Translations under genes and position numbers: made by a program
Source of the DNA: Bacteroides faecis MAJ27
GTDB taxonomy: Bacteria; Bacteroidota; Bacteroidia; Bacteroidales; Bacteroidaceae
NCBI RefSeq assembly: GCF_900106755.1
Contig: NZ_FNNN01000003.1
Location: forward strand, 62,001-126,000
Length of the DNA stretch: 64,000 nt
Direction: 5' to 3'
The notes under the pieces: generated by a model
Told to the model about the DNA's origin: nothing
The model's database searches: none
The model's input: only the letters and a program-made list of their open reading frames with translations
Shown: positions 16,017 to 24,504 of the stretch, piece after piece
Layout: the number at the start of each line of letters is the position of its first letter
Numbering within the stretch: position 1 is the stretch's first letter

Positions 16017-18782
16017 CTAGAATGTTAGTTTGACATTAAATCCGAGACTTCTCAAACTAGGTTGTTGAAAATAGTCAACCCCCTGATAGAAATTACTAGT
16101 GACAGAAGATGTACTTTCCGGATCATAAGGTGCTTTACAATAAATCATCCATAAATTCTTTCCTGTAAGCCCCAGTGTCATATTTACATGATTTTTGAAC
16201 CATGTTTTAGGAAGTTGGTAGCTCAAGCTCAGTTCAGAAAGGCGAATATTCGTTGCACTATATGTATAATAAGTACCAACAGCGGTAGTTACTTTACTAT
16301 AATATTCCTCAGCATCCACTTTACTGTCTCCAACCCATACACCGCCTGCCTGACGAGCAACTGCAGAACTTTCAGATACACCATATTTATCAATCATGGC
16401 TTGTGTATCCGATACAACTAATCCTCCAAAACGCCCGGTGAATGCAAATCCAAGATTCCATCCCTTCCAAGCAACACTACCATTCCATCCCAAATAATAT
16501 TTAGGAAGAATAGAGCCAACCTTGCGGTATTCCGTATTTTCAATAGCCAAACTTCCATTAGAGGGGTCTTTCCAAATATATCCATTAGGAGACTGACGCA
16601 AACGCTGATTGATATAAATATCTCCCATTGATCCGTTTTCATAGAGTCTTAAAGTCGGACCACCACTAGTTCCCAATGTTCCTTTTGAGTAATACTCCAT
16701 TTCGATAGCTTCGCCGGTTTCCGGATTGATGGCACCATTCGCTAAACTAACGATCTTGTTTTGATTAAGAGTGTAAGTGAAATTTGTAGATACCTTCACT
16801 TTATCAAATGTATCAGAATATCCTAAAGCCAGCTCAATACCCTGATTCTGAATATTACCAGTCTGCACAATATTATTCTTATATCCAGATGAAGCCGATG
16901 CATCAACATAGAATGTCTGATTGAAGGTATTAGAACGATAGAAGGTCATATCTAAATTAATACGGTTGCCAAGGAATTTAGCATTGACGCCTAGTTCCCA
17001 TGATTTTGTATTTTCTGGTTTCAGATTAGTATTATAATGACTTGCAGGATATTCATATGTATTTGTTTGCTCATTATAAGTATATTGCATTTGGGTAAGG
17101 TATCGATTAGGGGAAGAAGCGACCTCCGCCCACGAACCACGAACTTTCAAATAAGAAATAGCTTTTGGTAGCTTTACAGATTCACTAACAAGCCATGACA
17201 GACCAACAGACGGATAAAAGTAGGAACCTTTGCTGGTAAAAGCTAATTGAGATGCCCAGTCATTACGCCCAGTGACAGTCAAATACAATTGATGATTCCA
17301 TCCTAATTCTGCACTTGCAAAAACACTTTGTACTTGATCATGCCATTTTGATTCATTACGCTTGGAAGTATTGACATTAATATTGCCATAATGGAAGAAA
17401 TTAGGAATTTGCTCCAATCCTCCTTTTAGATACATAGCATCTTCCTGAATATCATTAATAGAAGCACCAACAGTTGCATTCAATGAAAGTTTGTCATCAA
17501 AGAAATTCTTATTTATGCTAGCCATTACATCAGCATAAACAGACCGATCATTTTGTTTAGTATGTCCATAATAACCTTTAGAACTACTTTCTGTAAAAGT
17601 ACCTCGTGTACTAGCATAATACTTTTCATAACTATCGCTATCTGAATTATCCACACGTACTCGCCCTGTTACATTCACCCAATCTGTTATATCCCATTTC
17701 AGACTAGCATTAAACATATAACGACGTTTAGAAAGCTCATTCTGCATTCGATTCATAATCCAATATGGGTTTTGCATATCCAAATCAGTACCAAATATAG
17801 ATTCCGGCCAATATTGTACCATAAGGTTTCGAGCCTCACTATAGCGTTCATACATCTGTACTTCCTGAAAGTTTTCACCTCGTGGAAAAAGATAAAGAGA
17901 TACCAAGGGATTAAAATATTGTCCACTACCTACCATATTCTTATTATTTTGAATAATATATTGAGCTCCCAAATCAAGACTCAACTTATTATCACAGAAT
18001 TTAGCGGTATTACGAATAGAGAAATTATAGCGGTTATAAGCATTATTAGGTAAGATACCTGTAGAGTTTGTAGTAGAGACAGATGCGTAAGTTTGATTTT
18101 GTTCAGTACCAGTGGTCAACGTGAAACCATTCATCTCCGTCATTCCCGTATTGAAGAAGTCAGATGGATCAAAGTTGCTAGGAGTATCCATCAAGCTCCC
18201 CCAACTGCCTAACTCTCCTTCACGATTACCATAAATATTCTGAAACTTCGGCATCATCATCGGAGATGAAAAACTTGTACTATTACTATAAGAAATTTGC
18301 ACTTTTCCTACAGTACCTTTTTTAGTAGTAATAAGAATAACTCCATTAGAAGCATCCGAACCATACAAGGCTGCAGCGGAAGGTCCTGTTAAAATTGTCA
18401 TGCTCTCAATATCTTCAGGATTAATATCAGCTACGCTATTAGATCCTGGCTGTTTGTTCATCGTACCTCCAGCATTATCTCCTGAATTTACATTAAACAT
18501 TGGAATACCATCAATAACATAAAGTGCATTATCATTTTTCTCCAAAGACTTTGTACCACGCATAACTACACGAGCCGCAGCCCCAGCACCGGCTGAAGAA
18601 GCATTTATTGTTACGCCAGCTACTTTTCCTGATAAAGCATTAATAAAGTTAGCATCCTTTATATTAGTCAATTCATCTCCCTTTACTTGCTGTACATTAT
18701 AACTCAACGCTTTTTGTTCACGTTTGATACCCAACGCAGTAACTACTACTTCTTCTAATGTCTGAGTATCTTCTCCCATCAC
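16017..18782 (-). CDS. SusC-like receptor cassette A, headless (silent in this orientation)
   Basis: 921 aa from the first usable start (GTG, MMGEDTQ). Homology continues in frame upstream to the core at 18810-18825, and an in-frame TAA lies at 18834-18836. It contains the Ton box EEVVVTALG, the plug (VVMRGTKSLEKNDNALYVIDGIP, MTILTGPSAAALYGSDASNGV) and a full beta-barrel ending in SLGFNVKLTF. It lacks the signal peptide, STN and carboxypeptidase-D-like domains, so it cannot be exported as it stands, and no promoter is visible directly upstream. The open frame is undamaged over about 935 codons, which argues against ordinary decay. It is best read as an alternative barrel cassette joined to the N-terminal module at 21191-21700 by DNA inversion. 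SusD, GH18 and two lipoprotein genes follow. Confidence 0.9.
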   Translation of the reverse strand: MMGEDTQTLEEVVVTALGIKREQKALSYNVQQVKGDELTNIKDANFINALSGKVAGVTINASSAGAGAAARVVMRGTKSLEKNDNALYVIDGIPMFNVNSGDNAGGTMNKQPGSNSVADINPEDIESMTILTGPSAAALYGSDASNGVILITTKKGTVGKVQISYSNSTSFSSPMMMPKFQNIYGNREGELGSWGSLMDTPSNFDPSDFFNTGMTEMNGFTLTTGTEQNQTYASVSTTNSTGILPNNAYNRYNFSIRNTAKFCDNKLSLDLGAQYIIQNNKNMVGSGQYFNPLVSLYLFPRGENFQEVQMYERYSEARNLMVQYWPESIFGTDLDMQNPYWIMNRMQNELSKRRYMFNASLKWDITDWVNVTGRVRVDNSDSDSYEKYYASTRGTFTESSSKGYYGHTKQNDRSVYADVMASINKNFFDDKLSLNATVGASINDIQEDAMYLKGGLEQIPNFFHYGNINVNTSKRNESKWHDQVQSVFASAELGWNHQLYLTVTGRNDWASQLAFTSKGSYFYPSVGLSWLVSESVKLPKAISYLKVRGSWAEVASSPNRYLTQMQYTYNEQTNTYEYPASHYNTNLKPENTKSWELGVNAKFLGNRINLDMTFYRSNTFNQTFYVDASASSGYKNNIVQTGNIQNQGIELALGYSDTFDKVKVSTNFTYTLNQNKIVSLANGAINPETGEAIEMEYYSKGTLGTSGGPTLRLYENGSMGDIYINQRLRQSPNGYIWKDPSNGSLAIENTEYRKVGSILPKYYLGWNGSVAWKGWNLGFAFTGRFGGLVVSDTQAMIDKYGVSESSAVARQAGGVWVGDSKVDAEEYYSKVTTAVGTYYTYSATNIRLSELSLSYQLPKTWFKNHVNMTLGLTGKNLWMIYCKAPYDPESTSSVTSNFYQGVDYFQQPSLRSLGFNVKLTF

Positions 18783-18809
18783 AACCTTTAGGGGTTGGGC
18801 GTTGGCAAG

Positions 18810-18825
18810 CGTGATTGATTGGGAG
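18810..18825 (-). repeat. Recombination site A (shufflon core)
   Basis: On the minus strand this is CTCCCAATCAATCACG, identical to cores B and C and in inverted orientation to them. The frame reads Ser-Gln-Ser-Ile-Thr. Downstream, A and C stay identical for 39 nt in total, whereas B diverges after 16. Upstream the three sequences are unrelated, as expected at a crossover point. Confidence 0.8.
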
Positions 18826-19036
18826 TAATGAATTTATAGCTCTTTTCATATTTCTTTATGTTCTATTTTTAAGAATAGCCAAGTGGTCAAAGTCTATGAA
18901 ATCTAATAAATAGCAAAAAAAATGTATAATTTATTGCGAGATTATGCGATGTATTTGCATAAAATAATCGCTTAGTGCATAAAAATGTCATCTTCCATTC
19001 CATGAAAGAGCTTTAAAACATATGAACGAGCCAGTC

Positions 19037-19096
19037 GTTGGTTTAAAAGGAACGGCATTTTGGTTTTAAAGGAAACATCAATTCCTTTAAAACCAA
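19037..19096. repeat. 22-bp-period repeat, two direct units and one inverted half-unit
   Basis: Units at 19037-19058 and 19059-19080 share TTGGTTT-TAAAGGAA with small changes. The following 16 bases (19081-19096) are the reverse complement of the second unit's core. It lies in the non-coding DNA between site A and the recombinase gene. Confidence 0.55.
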
Positions 19097-19412
19097 GATA
19101 AATATGAGTACTTTGAAAGAACTTTTTCTCTATTTGGTTTATTTTTTCGTCTGATTCTGAAATGACAATATGATTCTACATATTGTTATTTATATTATAA
19201 TGTCTGTGTTTTGCACGATTTAATAACCATATAATTATTAATAACGTTTATTTAAATCATGCCGTTGAAAATAAATTGAGAATACAAGCTTTATTTCTAA
19301 TTCTTATATAGTTTAATGTAATATATTACATTATAGGTACATTAAATATGCATTTTTTTAAGAATGTGCTGATTTTACTGATTTCATGTTTTCTATTGTT
19401 TATAAAATGCGA

Positions 19413-19458
19413 CATTACAAGATATGATTAGCCGTATGGCTAATCATATCTTGTAATG
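19413..19458. repeat. 21-bp perfect inverted repeat with 4-nt loop
   Basis: Bases 19413-19433 are exactly complementary to 19438-19458 around the loop GTAT. It lies about 120 bp beyond the recombinase stop. It has no adjacent T-run on either strand, so it is not a classical intrinsic terminator, although it could stop or stabilise the recombinase transcript. It is unusually long and perfect for this window. Confidence 0.75.
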
Positions 19459-19580
19459 ATATTAGACACAATGAGATTTTTCTATAATTCATCATATTAT
19501 CGTATACTCATTTATTTTATGCCTATGCAATAAACACAAAAAGTAGCGTTGTGCATACAATTTGCATGCACCATTCAAAT

Positions 19581-20822
19581 TTACATTTTATGATCGAAAT
19601 TAGTCAGTAGTCGGGCATTTCTAATCCTCTCTTCCTTTTCAAAACATGCTAAATAATTCTCAGTAACAGCTAAATTGGAGTGACCAAGACTTTCGGAAAT
19701 ATAAGAGGTTTTGGCTCCACCACGTTTTAATACTGTCGCAAATGAATGTCTTGCTGTATAAGTGGTCAACTGAGCAATACCTGTACCTTGGGCTATTTTC
19801 TTTAACTTTCTATTACATTTAGTAACGATACGACGCACTAATCTGATCTTTTCAAAAGCATCTTCATCCCCTTTGGCATATTTGAAAATGTAGGTCTGCG
19901 GACTTACATTGGGGTTTCCCCACTTATGAATGATATCCCACATCTCAGGAGTTATAGTAGCACGTATTTCTTTACTATGTTTAGTTGTCCTGGATGTTTT
20001 GGAACGTATAAAACAAATTTCTCCATCTACAATATTTGAGTACTGGAGAAATAACAGATCCATAAAATTAATTCCATTACATAAATAAGAGAAGAACCAT
20101 AAATCACGAAATTCCTCTAATTCATTGGTAGAATCTTGGAAAGACATGACTCTCTTTATCTCAGGGAGAGTGAGAGCTAGTTTTCGACCATGTCCTTCTG
20201 GTATTTCATATTTATTCTTTCCAAAAGGAAATGATGATTCTTTCAATATTCCATCTCGTACAGCACGGTTTAATATGCACTTTAAGGTTCGAAAATAAAT
20301 ACTCACGCTTGAATAGCTTTTACCGTTAGAAATCCAAAAACGTTCACAGTGCTTCAGCCACTCCACTGTTATTCTGTCTAATGGAATATTGGTACCACCA
20401 AAACTTTCTAAACTCTTCAAGGCACTTCGATAATTTAAAAATGTACTTGCCTGCTCATTATCCTCTAATTCCTTCATCTTTAATTCGAAAGCTGTACGCA
20501 AATTAATTTCTTTCGTATGCCTTCCAAGTCTAATACTTAATATTTCAAAACTAAATTCTCCTTTTTGGATAAGTTCGCTGACTTGTTGTTTTATAATAGA
20601 AAAACTACTTTCTATATCAGCTCTTACCTCCATTAATAACTGACTTTTTGCCTTTAACAATCTATCCCAGTCTTCTTTTGACAATTCTTTCCCCGTAGAA
20701 TAATATTTCTGTTTTCTCCGAAATACTACCTGAACTTTAACTGGAAATAATCCATTAATTTTAGCTCTTCTGATGTCTAATATGGTCAATACAGAAACTC
20801 CATCTTTTGAATATTTGAACAT
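19581..20822 (-). CDS. Tyrosine site-specific recombinase, probable SusC-shufflon invertase
   Basis: 413 aa. An arm-type DNA-binding domain covers about 1-90, a SAM-like core-binding domain about 105-205 and the catalytic domain about 210-400. Visible active-site residues are Arg358 in YTARHSFAT, His381 in ESLGHSNLA and the nucleophile Tyr390 in VTENYL, with a probable beta-hairpin Lys in the SKTSRTTKHSKE stretch. The usual Arg I motif TGLR is replaced by NGIN, and the usual His of HxxR by Tyr355, variations I associate with some Bacteroidetes recombinases. The gene lies inside the invertible segment between inverted sites A and B, with no phage, transfer or transposition genes nearby, so its likely job is to catalyse the susC exchange. 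A probable promoter is at 20873. Confidence 0.9.
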   Translation of the reverse strand: MFKYSKDGVSVLTILDIRRAKINGLFPVKVQVVFRRKQKYYSTGKELSKEDWDRLLKAKSQLLMEVRADIESSFSIIKQQVSELIQKGEFSFEILSIRLGRHTKEINLRTAFELKMKELEDNEQASTFLNYRSALKSLESFGGTNIPLDRITVEWLKHCERFWISNGKSYSSVSIYFRTLKCILNRAVRDGILKESSFPFGKNKYEIPEGHGRKLALTLPEIKRVMSFQDSTNELEEFRDLWFFSYLCNGINFMDLLFLQYSNIVDGEICFIRSKTSRTTKHSKEIRATITPEMWDIIHKWGNPNVSPQTYIFKYAKGDEDAFEKIRLVRRIVTKCNRKLKKIAQGTGIAQLTTYTARHSFATVLKRGGAKTSYISESLGHSNLAVTENYLACFEKEERIRNARLLTNFDHKM

Positions 20823-20872
20823 AAAATGATGCTTTATATCTATCTGTTATTTGAATATATGCAAATTGCATG

Positions 20873-20880
20873 CAAATGTA
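20873..20880 (-). promoter_or_regulatory. Putative -7 element of the recombinase gene, overlapping a TTTGCAT repeat
   Basis: The minus strand reads TACATTTG, a perfect TAnnTTTG, 51 bp before the start codon. ATTTGCAT occurs twice, 11 bp apart, across the -7 region and the predicted start site, which could be an operator. The 10-mer TTTGCATGCA (20867-20876, minus) also occurs in the opposite orientation at 19561-19570 just past the gene. Confidence 0.5.
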
Positions 20881-21190
20881 ATAAATTGAATAGTTTTTCA
20901 GAATTACTTAATGCTCTATTTATCAAATGATTATGTACTTATTTTTCAAAAAAATGCTTAGCCTAACCATTTTTTACGAAAAAAAATCTTATTTTCGTTT
21001 AGTATGGTTGCAGTATTAAATGTATTACTGATGAATAAGCGCTTATGAAAAATCATTTTTAGTGTAACCTTTAAATTTATAAATATGAGAAACAGAGATA
21101 CATAGATCCTTTGTATGAGTGGCGGTTATATTTTTTATCCGCACATGTTTGTTAACTACCTAAAAACTATTTCTAATTAAAAAGAATAAG
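20881..21190 (+). promoter_or_regulatory. Leader and promoter region of the intact susC
   Basis: This non-coding stretch between the divergent recombinase and susC genes is AT-rich and has no exact TAnnTTTG on the plus strand; TATTTTTC is the nearest. Absence of a housekeeping promoter would fit control by the ECF sigma factor encoded at 40016, but no ECF consensus can be assigned by eye. An imperfect GCGG/CCGC stem lies in the last 80 bp. Confidence 0.4.
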
Positions 21191-24100
21191 ATGAAAGAAA
21201 TTATAAAACACAAGTTTCCATACTTGTTATTTTTCCTTTTATTGTTTTCGAGTTTTGCCTCAGCTTATGGGCAGGAACGAATGATTACCCTTAATCTATC
21301 GAAGGTACCTCTAAATACTGCATTGAAAGAGATAGAGAAACAAACTTCAATGTCAGTAGTATACAACACAAATGACGTCGATATTAATCGTGTCATATCT
21401 ATTAAAGTTTCTAAAGAGTCGCTGACTAATGTTATGGGTCAGTTGTTTAAAGGAACAAATATCAGTTATTCAATAGTCGATAAACATATTGTACTTTCTA
21501 CTAAGAAAGAAGTAGAACAACAGAAAAAAACACCAATCGTTGCAACAGGAACAGTAACAGATGCACAAGGTGAACCTTTGATTGGAGTTAGTATTCTAGT
21601 GAAAGGAACCGCTACTGGTGCAATTACTGATATGGATGGAAATTTCAAAATACAAGCAGCCAAAGGTGATGTATTAGAAATCTCCTATATCGGTTATGCC
21701 TCCCAATCAATCACGTTGACCAATGCCCAGCCATTGAAAATAACAATGGGGGAAGATACACAAAAATTGGATGAAGTTGTTGTTACTGCTTTGGGTATCA
21801 AACGTTCTGAAAAAGCACTTAGCTATAATGTGCAGAAAGTTAACAATGATGCTTTAACTTCCGTAAAGGATGCTAACTTCGTCAATAGTCTAAACGGAAA
21901 AGTGGCTGGTGTGAATATACAACGCAGTGCTTCCGGTGTAGGAGGTAGTACTCGTGTTACAATGCGTGGTAACAAATCTATTAGCGGAGATAACAATGTT
22001 CTATATGTAGTTGATGGTGTACCAATTGGTAATCAAGCTGACAGAACTGGCGACGGAACAGGATTCGGAAGCGGCAGAACTTCAGGTGAAGGTATCGCCA
22101 ATTTCAATCCGGATGATATTGAAAGTGTGTCAGTATTGACTGGACCGTCTGCTGCAGCATTGTATGGAGCAAGTGCAGCAAATGGAGTAATCTTAATCAA
22201 TACGAAGAAAGGCGAAGCTGGAAAAATGCGTATAGATGTATCTTCTTCAGTAGAGTTTATGACACCGCTCACAATGCCTAAATTCCAAAATAGATATGGA
22301 ATATCAGGAAACTATTATTCGTGGGGAGATAAACTGGAAAATCAATCATCGTATGATCCTAAAGACTTCTTTGAATTAGGGGCAACCTTTAATAATTCAT
22401 TTAATCTTTCAACCGGAAACGATAAGAATCAGACTTATTTTTCGATTGCTGCTGTAAATTCTGATGGTATTGTCCCCAATAACAAGTACCACCGTTACAA
22501 TGTGACATTGAGAAATACTGCTAAATTCTTGAATGATAAGCTGACATTAGATGCATCTGCAAGTTATATACGTGAGTATTATAACAATATGATTTCTTAT
22601 GGAACTTATTTTAATCCAATTGTTGGCGCATACTTATATCCGCGCGGTGAAGATTTTGAGAAAGAGAAGTATTTTGAACGCTATAATAGTGAACTCGGAT
22701 ATTCTCAACAGCAATGGAGTCCCGGAGATTTTGGTATGGATATACAAAATCCATATTGGATTGCCTATCGTAACATTCGTCCGGAAGTAAAAGACCGTTA
22801 TATGCTATATGCCTCTTTAAAGTACGATATTACCAACTATTTGAATGTGGCAGGTCGTGTACGTTTAGATAATACCTATACTGAAAAGGAAGATAAACGT
22901 TATGCATCTACCATAAACACATATGCTAGTACAAACGGACGCTATACATACTCTAACGAGACGTTTCGACAGAAATATGCAGATATAATGGTAAACTTCG
23001 ATAAACAGTTTGCTGAAATCTATCATGCTACGATCAATGCAGGAACTTCTTTCGAAGAATATGATACAAAAGGACGTGGATATGGAGGACAGTTACTATT
23101 AGTACCGAATAAATTTGTATATAGCAATATAGACCCGACGCAGAGCACCGCAAGTCAAACCGGTGGAGACAGTCGCAGGAGAAATTTTGCTGTATTTGCT
23201 TCTGCTGAGGTATCATGGAATTCGGCCTTATACCTAACCTTGACAGGGAGAGCCGATAAGCCTTCTCAATTGGTAAACAGTGATGATCCGTGGATTTTCT
23301 ATCCTTCAGTTGGTTTGTCTGCCATCATTACTGAACTGTTACCCAATAATATTAAAGAAAAATTAGAGTCAACTTTAGGTTTCCTGAAAGTCAGAGCTTC
23401 ATATACAGAGGTAGGTTCGCCGATCCCTTATACAGGATTAACTCCCGGAACACTCACTCACGAACTTGAAGGAGGAACCTTTAAACCTTTTAAATATTAT
23501 CCGATTTCCAATCTGAAAGCTGAAAGAACTCGTTCTTATGAAGTAGGTCTTGATTCCAAATGGTTTAATAATACAATAACTTTCGGAGTTACGTATTATC
23601 ATTCAAATACATATAATCAGTTACTGAAAGCTACATTGGGTAGTAATTTTGAATATATGTTTGTACAAGCTGGTAATGTCCAGAATAGAGGACTTGAATT
23701 AAGTTTAGGATTTGACAAGAAATTTGGTAATTTTAATTATAGTACAACGTTCACTGCAACGACAAATAAAAATAAAATTATCCAATTGGCACGCGATGTC
23801 TTGAATCCGGTAACAAATACCTTGATAGATTTAACGGATATTCAGGTTGGGCGTTTCCGTTTGAGAGAAGGAGGAGAAATTGGTACTGTATATGCAAATG
23901 AATGGCTAAAAAGAGATGGTGATAATTATGTAGACTATCAGCCAGGTCAAGCATTAACTACAGAAACCACCACACCCTACAAGCTAGGTAGCGTGAATCC
24001 TAAATGGAATTTGGGATGGCAGCATGGATTTAGTTACAAAGGATTTAATCTTAACTTGTTGTTCACAGCTCGTATTGGAGGAATCGTAATATCTAAAACA

Positions 24101-24484
24101 CAAGCTATGTTAGACAGATATGGAGTATCTGAAGCATCAGCAGATGCACGTGATGCAGGTGGTGTATCATTAGGATATTTCAAAGTTGATCCAAAAACTT
24201 ATTATGATGCAGTTTCTAATTTGGATGCCTACTATACATACTCAGCAACTAATGTGAGATTGCAGGAAGCCAGACTAACTTATACTTTCCCCAATAAATG
24301 GTTTAAAGGAACTGTTAATAATTTGAGCTTGTCAGTATACGGTACTAATTTATGGATGATATACAATAAGGCCCCTTATGATCCTGAACTAACAGCTTCC
24401 ACTGGTACTTTTGGTCAAGGATACGATTATTTTATGTTACCCAGCCAGTCTACTTATGGATTGAGTTTGAAATTTGGATTCTAA
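21191..24484 (+). CDS. SusC-like TonB-dependent receptor with STN signalling domain (intact; N-terminal module plus cassette B)
   Basis: 1097 aa. Signal peptide 1-28 (FSSFASAYGQ). STN domain about 31-105 (ITLNLSKVPLNTALKEIEKQ, SIVDKHIVLSTKK). Carboxypeptidase-D-like domain about 117-186 (GTVTDAQGEPLIGVSI, ISYIGYASQSITL). Ton box DEVVVTALG at 194-202, plug with VVDGVPIGN and VSVLTGPSAAALYGASAANGV, then a barrel ending in YGLSLKFGF. The 16-bp recombination core spans codons 170-175, between the shared head and the Ton box. STN domains pass a ligand signal to FecR-type anti-sigma factors, and such a pair lies at 38860-40624. SusD follows after 20 bp. It corresponds in position, from memory, to BT1042. 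Confidence 0.95.
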   Translation: MKEIIKHKFPYLLFFLLLFSSFASAYGQERMITLNLSKVPLNTALKEIEKQTSMSVVYNTNDVDINRVISIKVSKESLTNVMGQLFKGTNISYSIVDKHIVLSTKKEVEQQKKTPIVATGTVTDAQGEPLIGVSILVKGTATGAITDMDGNFKIQAAKGDVLEISYIGYASQSITLTNAQPLKITMGEDTQKLDEVVVTALGIKRSEKALSYNVQKVNNDALTSVKDANFVNSLNGKVAGVNIQRSASGVGGSTRVTMRGNKSISGDNNVLYVVDGVPIGNQADRTGDGTGFGSGRTSGEGIANFNPDDIESVSVLTGPSAAALYGASAANGVILINTKKGEAGKMRIDVSSSVEFMTPLTMPKFQNRYGISGNYYSWGDKLENQSSYDPKDFFELGATFNNSFNLSTGNDKNQTYFSIAAVNSDGIVPNNKYHRYNVTLRNTAKFLNDKLTLDASASYIREYYNNMISYGTYFNPIVGAYLYPRGEDFEKEKYFERYNSELGYSQQQWSPGDFGMDIQNPYWIAYRNIRPEVKDRYMLYASLKYDITNYLNVAGRVRLDNTYTEKEDKRYASTINTYASTNGRYTYSNETFRQKYADIMVNFDKQFAEIYHATINAGTSFEEYDTKGRGYGGQLLLVPNKFVYSNIDPTQSTASQTGGDSRRRNFAVFASAEVSWNSALYLTLTGRADKPSQLVNSDDPWIFYPSVGLSAIITELLPNNIKEKLESTLGFLKVRASYTEVGSPIPYTGLTPGTLTHELEGGTFKPFKYYPISNLKAERTRSYEVGLDSKWFNNTITFGVTYYHSNTYNQLLKATLGSNFEYMFVQAGNVQNRGLELSLGFDKKFGNFNYSTTFTATTNKNKIIQLARDVLNPVTNTLIDLTDIQVGRFRLREGGEIGTVYANEWLKRDGDNYVDYQPGQALTTETTTPYKLGSVNPKWNLGWQHGFSYKGFNLNLLFTARIGGIVISKTQAMLDRYGVSEASADARDAGGVSLGYFKVDPKTYYDAVSNLDAYYTYSATNVRLQEARLTYTFPNKWFKGTVNNLSLSVYGTNLWMIYNKAPYDPELTASTGTFGQGYDYFMLPSQSTYGLSLKFGF
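21700..21715 (+). repeat. Recombination site B (shufflon core, occupied)
   Basis: CTCCCAATCAATCACG inside the intact susC, reading Ser171-Gln-Ser-Ile-Thr175. It is inverted relative to site A and in direct orientation to site C. The upstream side is the shared N-terminal module; the downstream side is cassette B. Confidence 0.8.
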
Positions 24485-24504
24485 AATAAATAAAGGAATT
24501 GAAT

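Larger units (their letters stand above)
18826..21699. other. Proposed 2.9-kb invertible segment (recombinase, leader and SusC N-terminal module)
   Basis: The segment is bounded by inverted cores A and B. It contains about 750 bp of non-coding DNA next to site A (18834-19580), the tyrosine recombinase gene, a 368-bp leader and codons 1-169 of the intact susC. Flipping it would give cassette A the signal peptide, STN and carboxypeptidase-D-like domains in frame and leave cassette B headless. The non-coding part next to A holds a 22-bp repeat array (19037) and a 21-bp perfect hairpin (19413) but no gene I can support. Confidence 0.7.

Noticed and set aside
16017..18833. Reading the headless susC at the left as an ordinary decayed pseudogene
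   Set aside because: About 935 codons are intact with all plug and barrel landmarks, the break falls exactly at a core shared in frame with two other genes, and a recombinase gene is adjacent. Decay would be expected to leave frameshifts and no shared breakpoint.
19581..20822. Integrase as a sign of a prophage or conjugative element
   Set aside because: No structural, replication, transfer or excisionase genes and no tRNA or attachment duplication are nearby; the neighbours on both sides are the susC cassettes.
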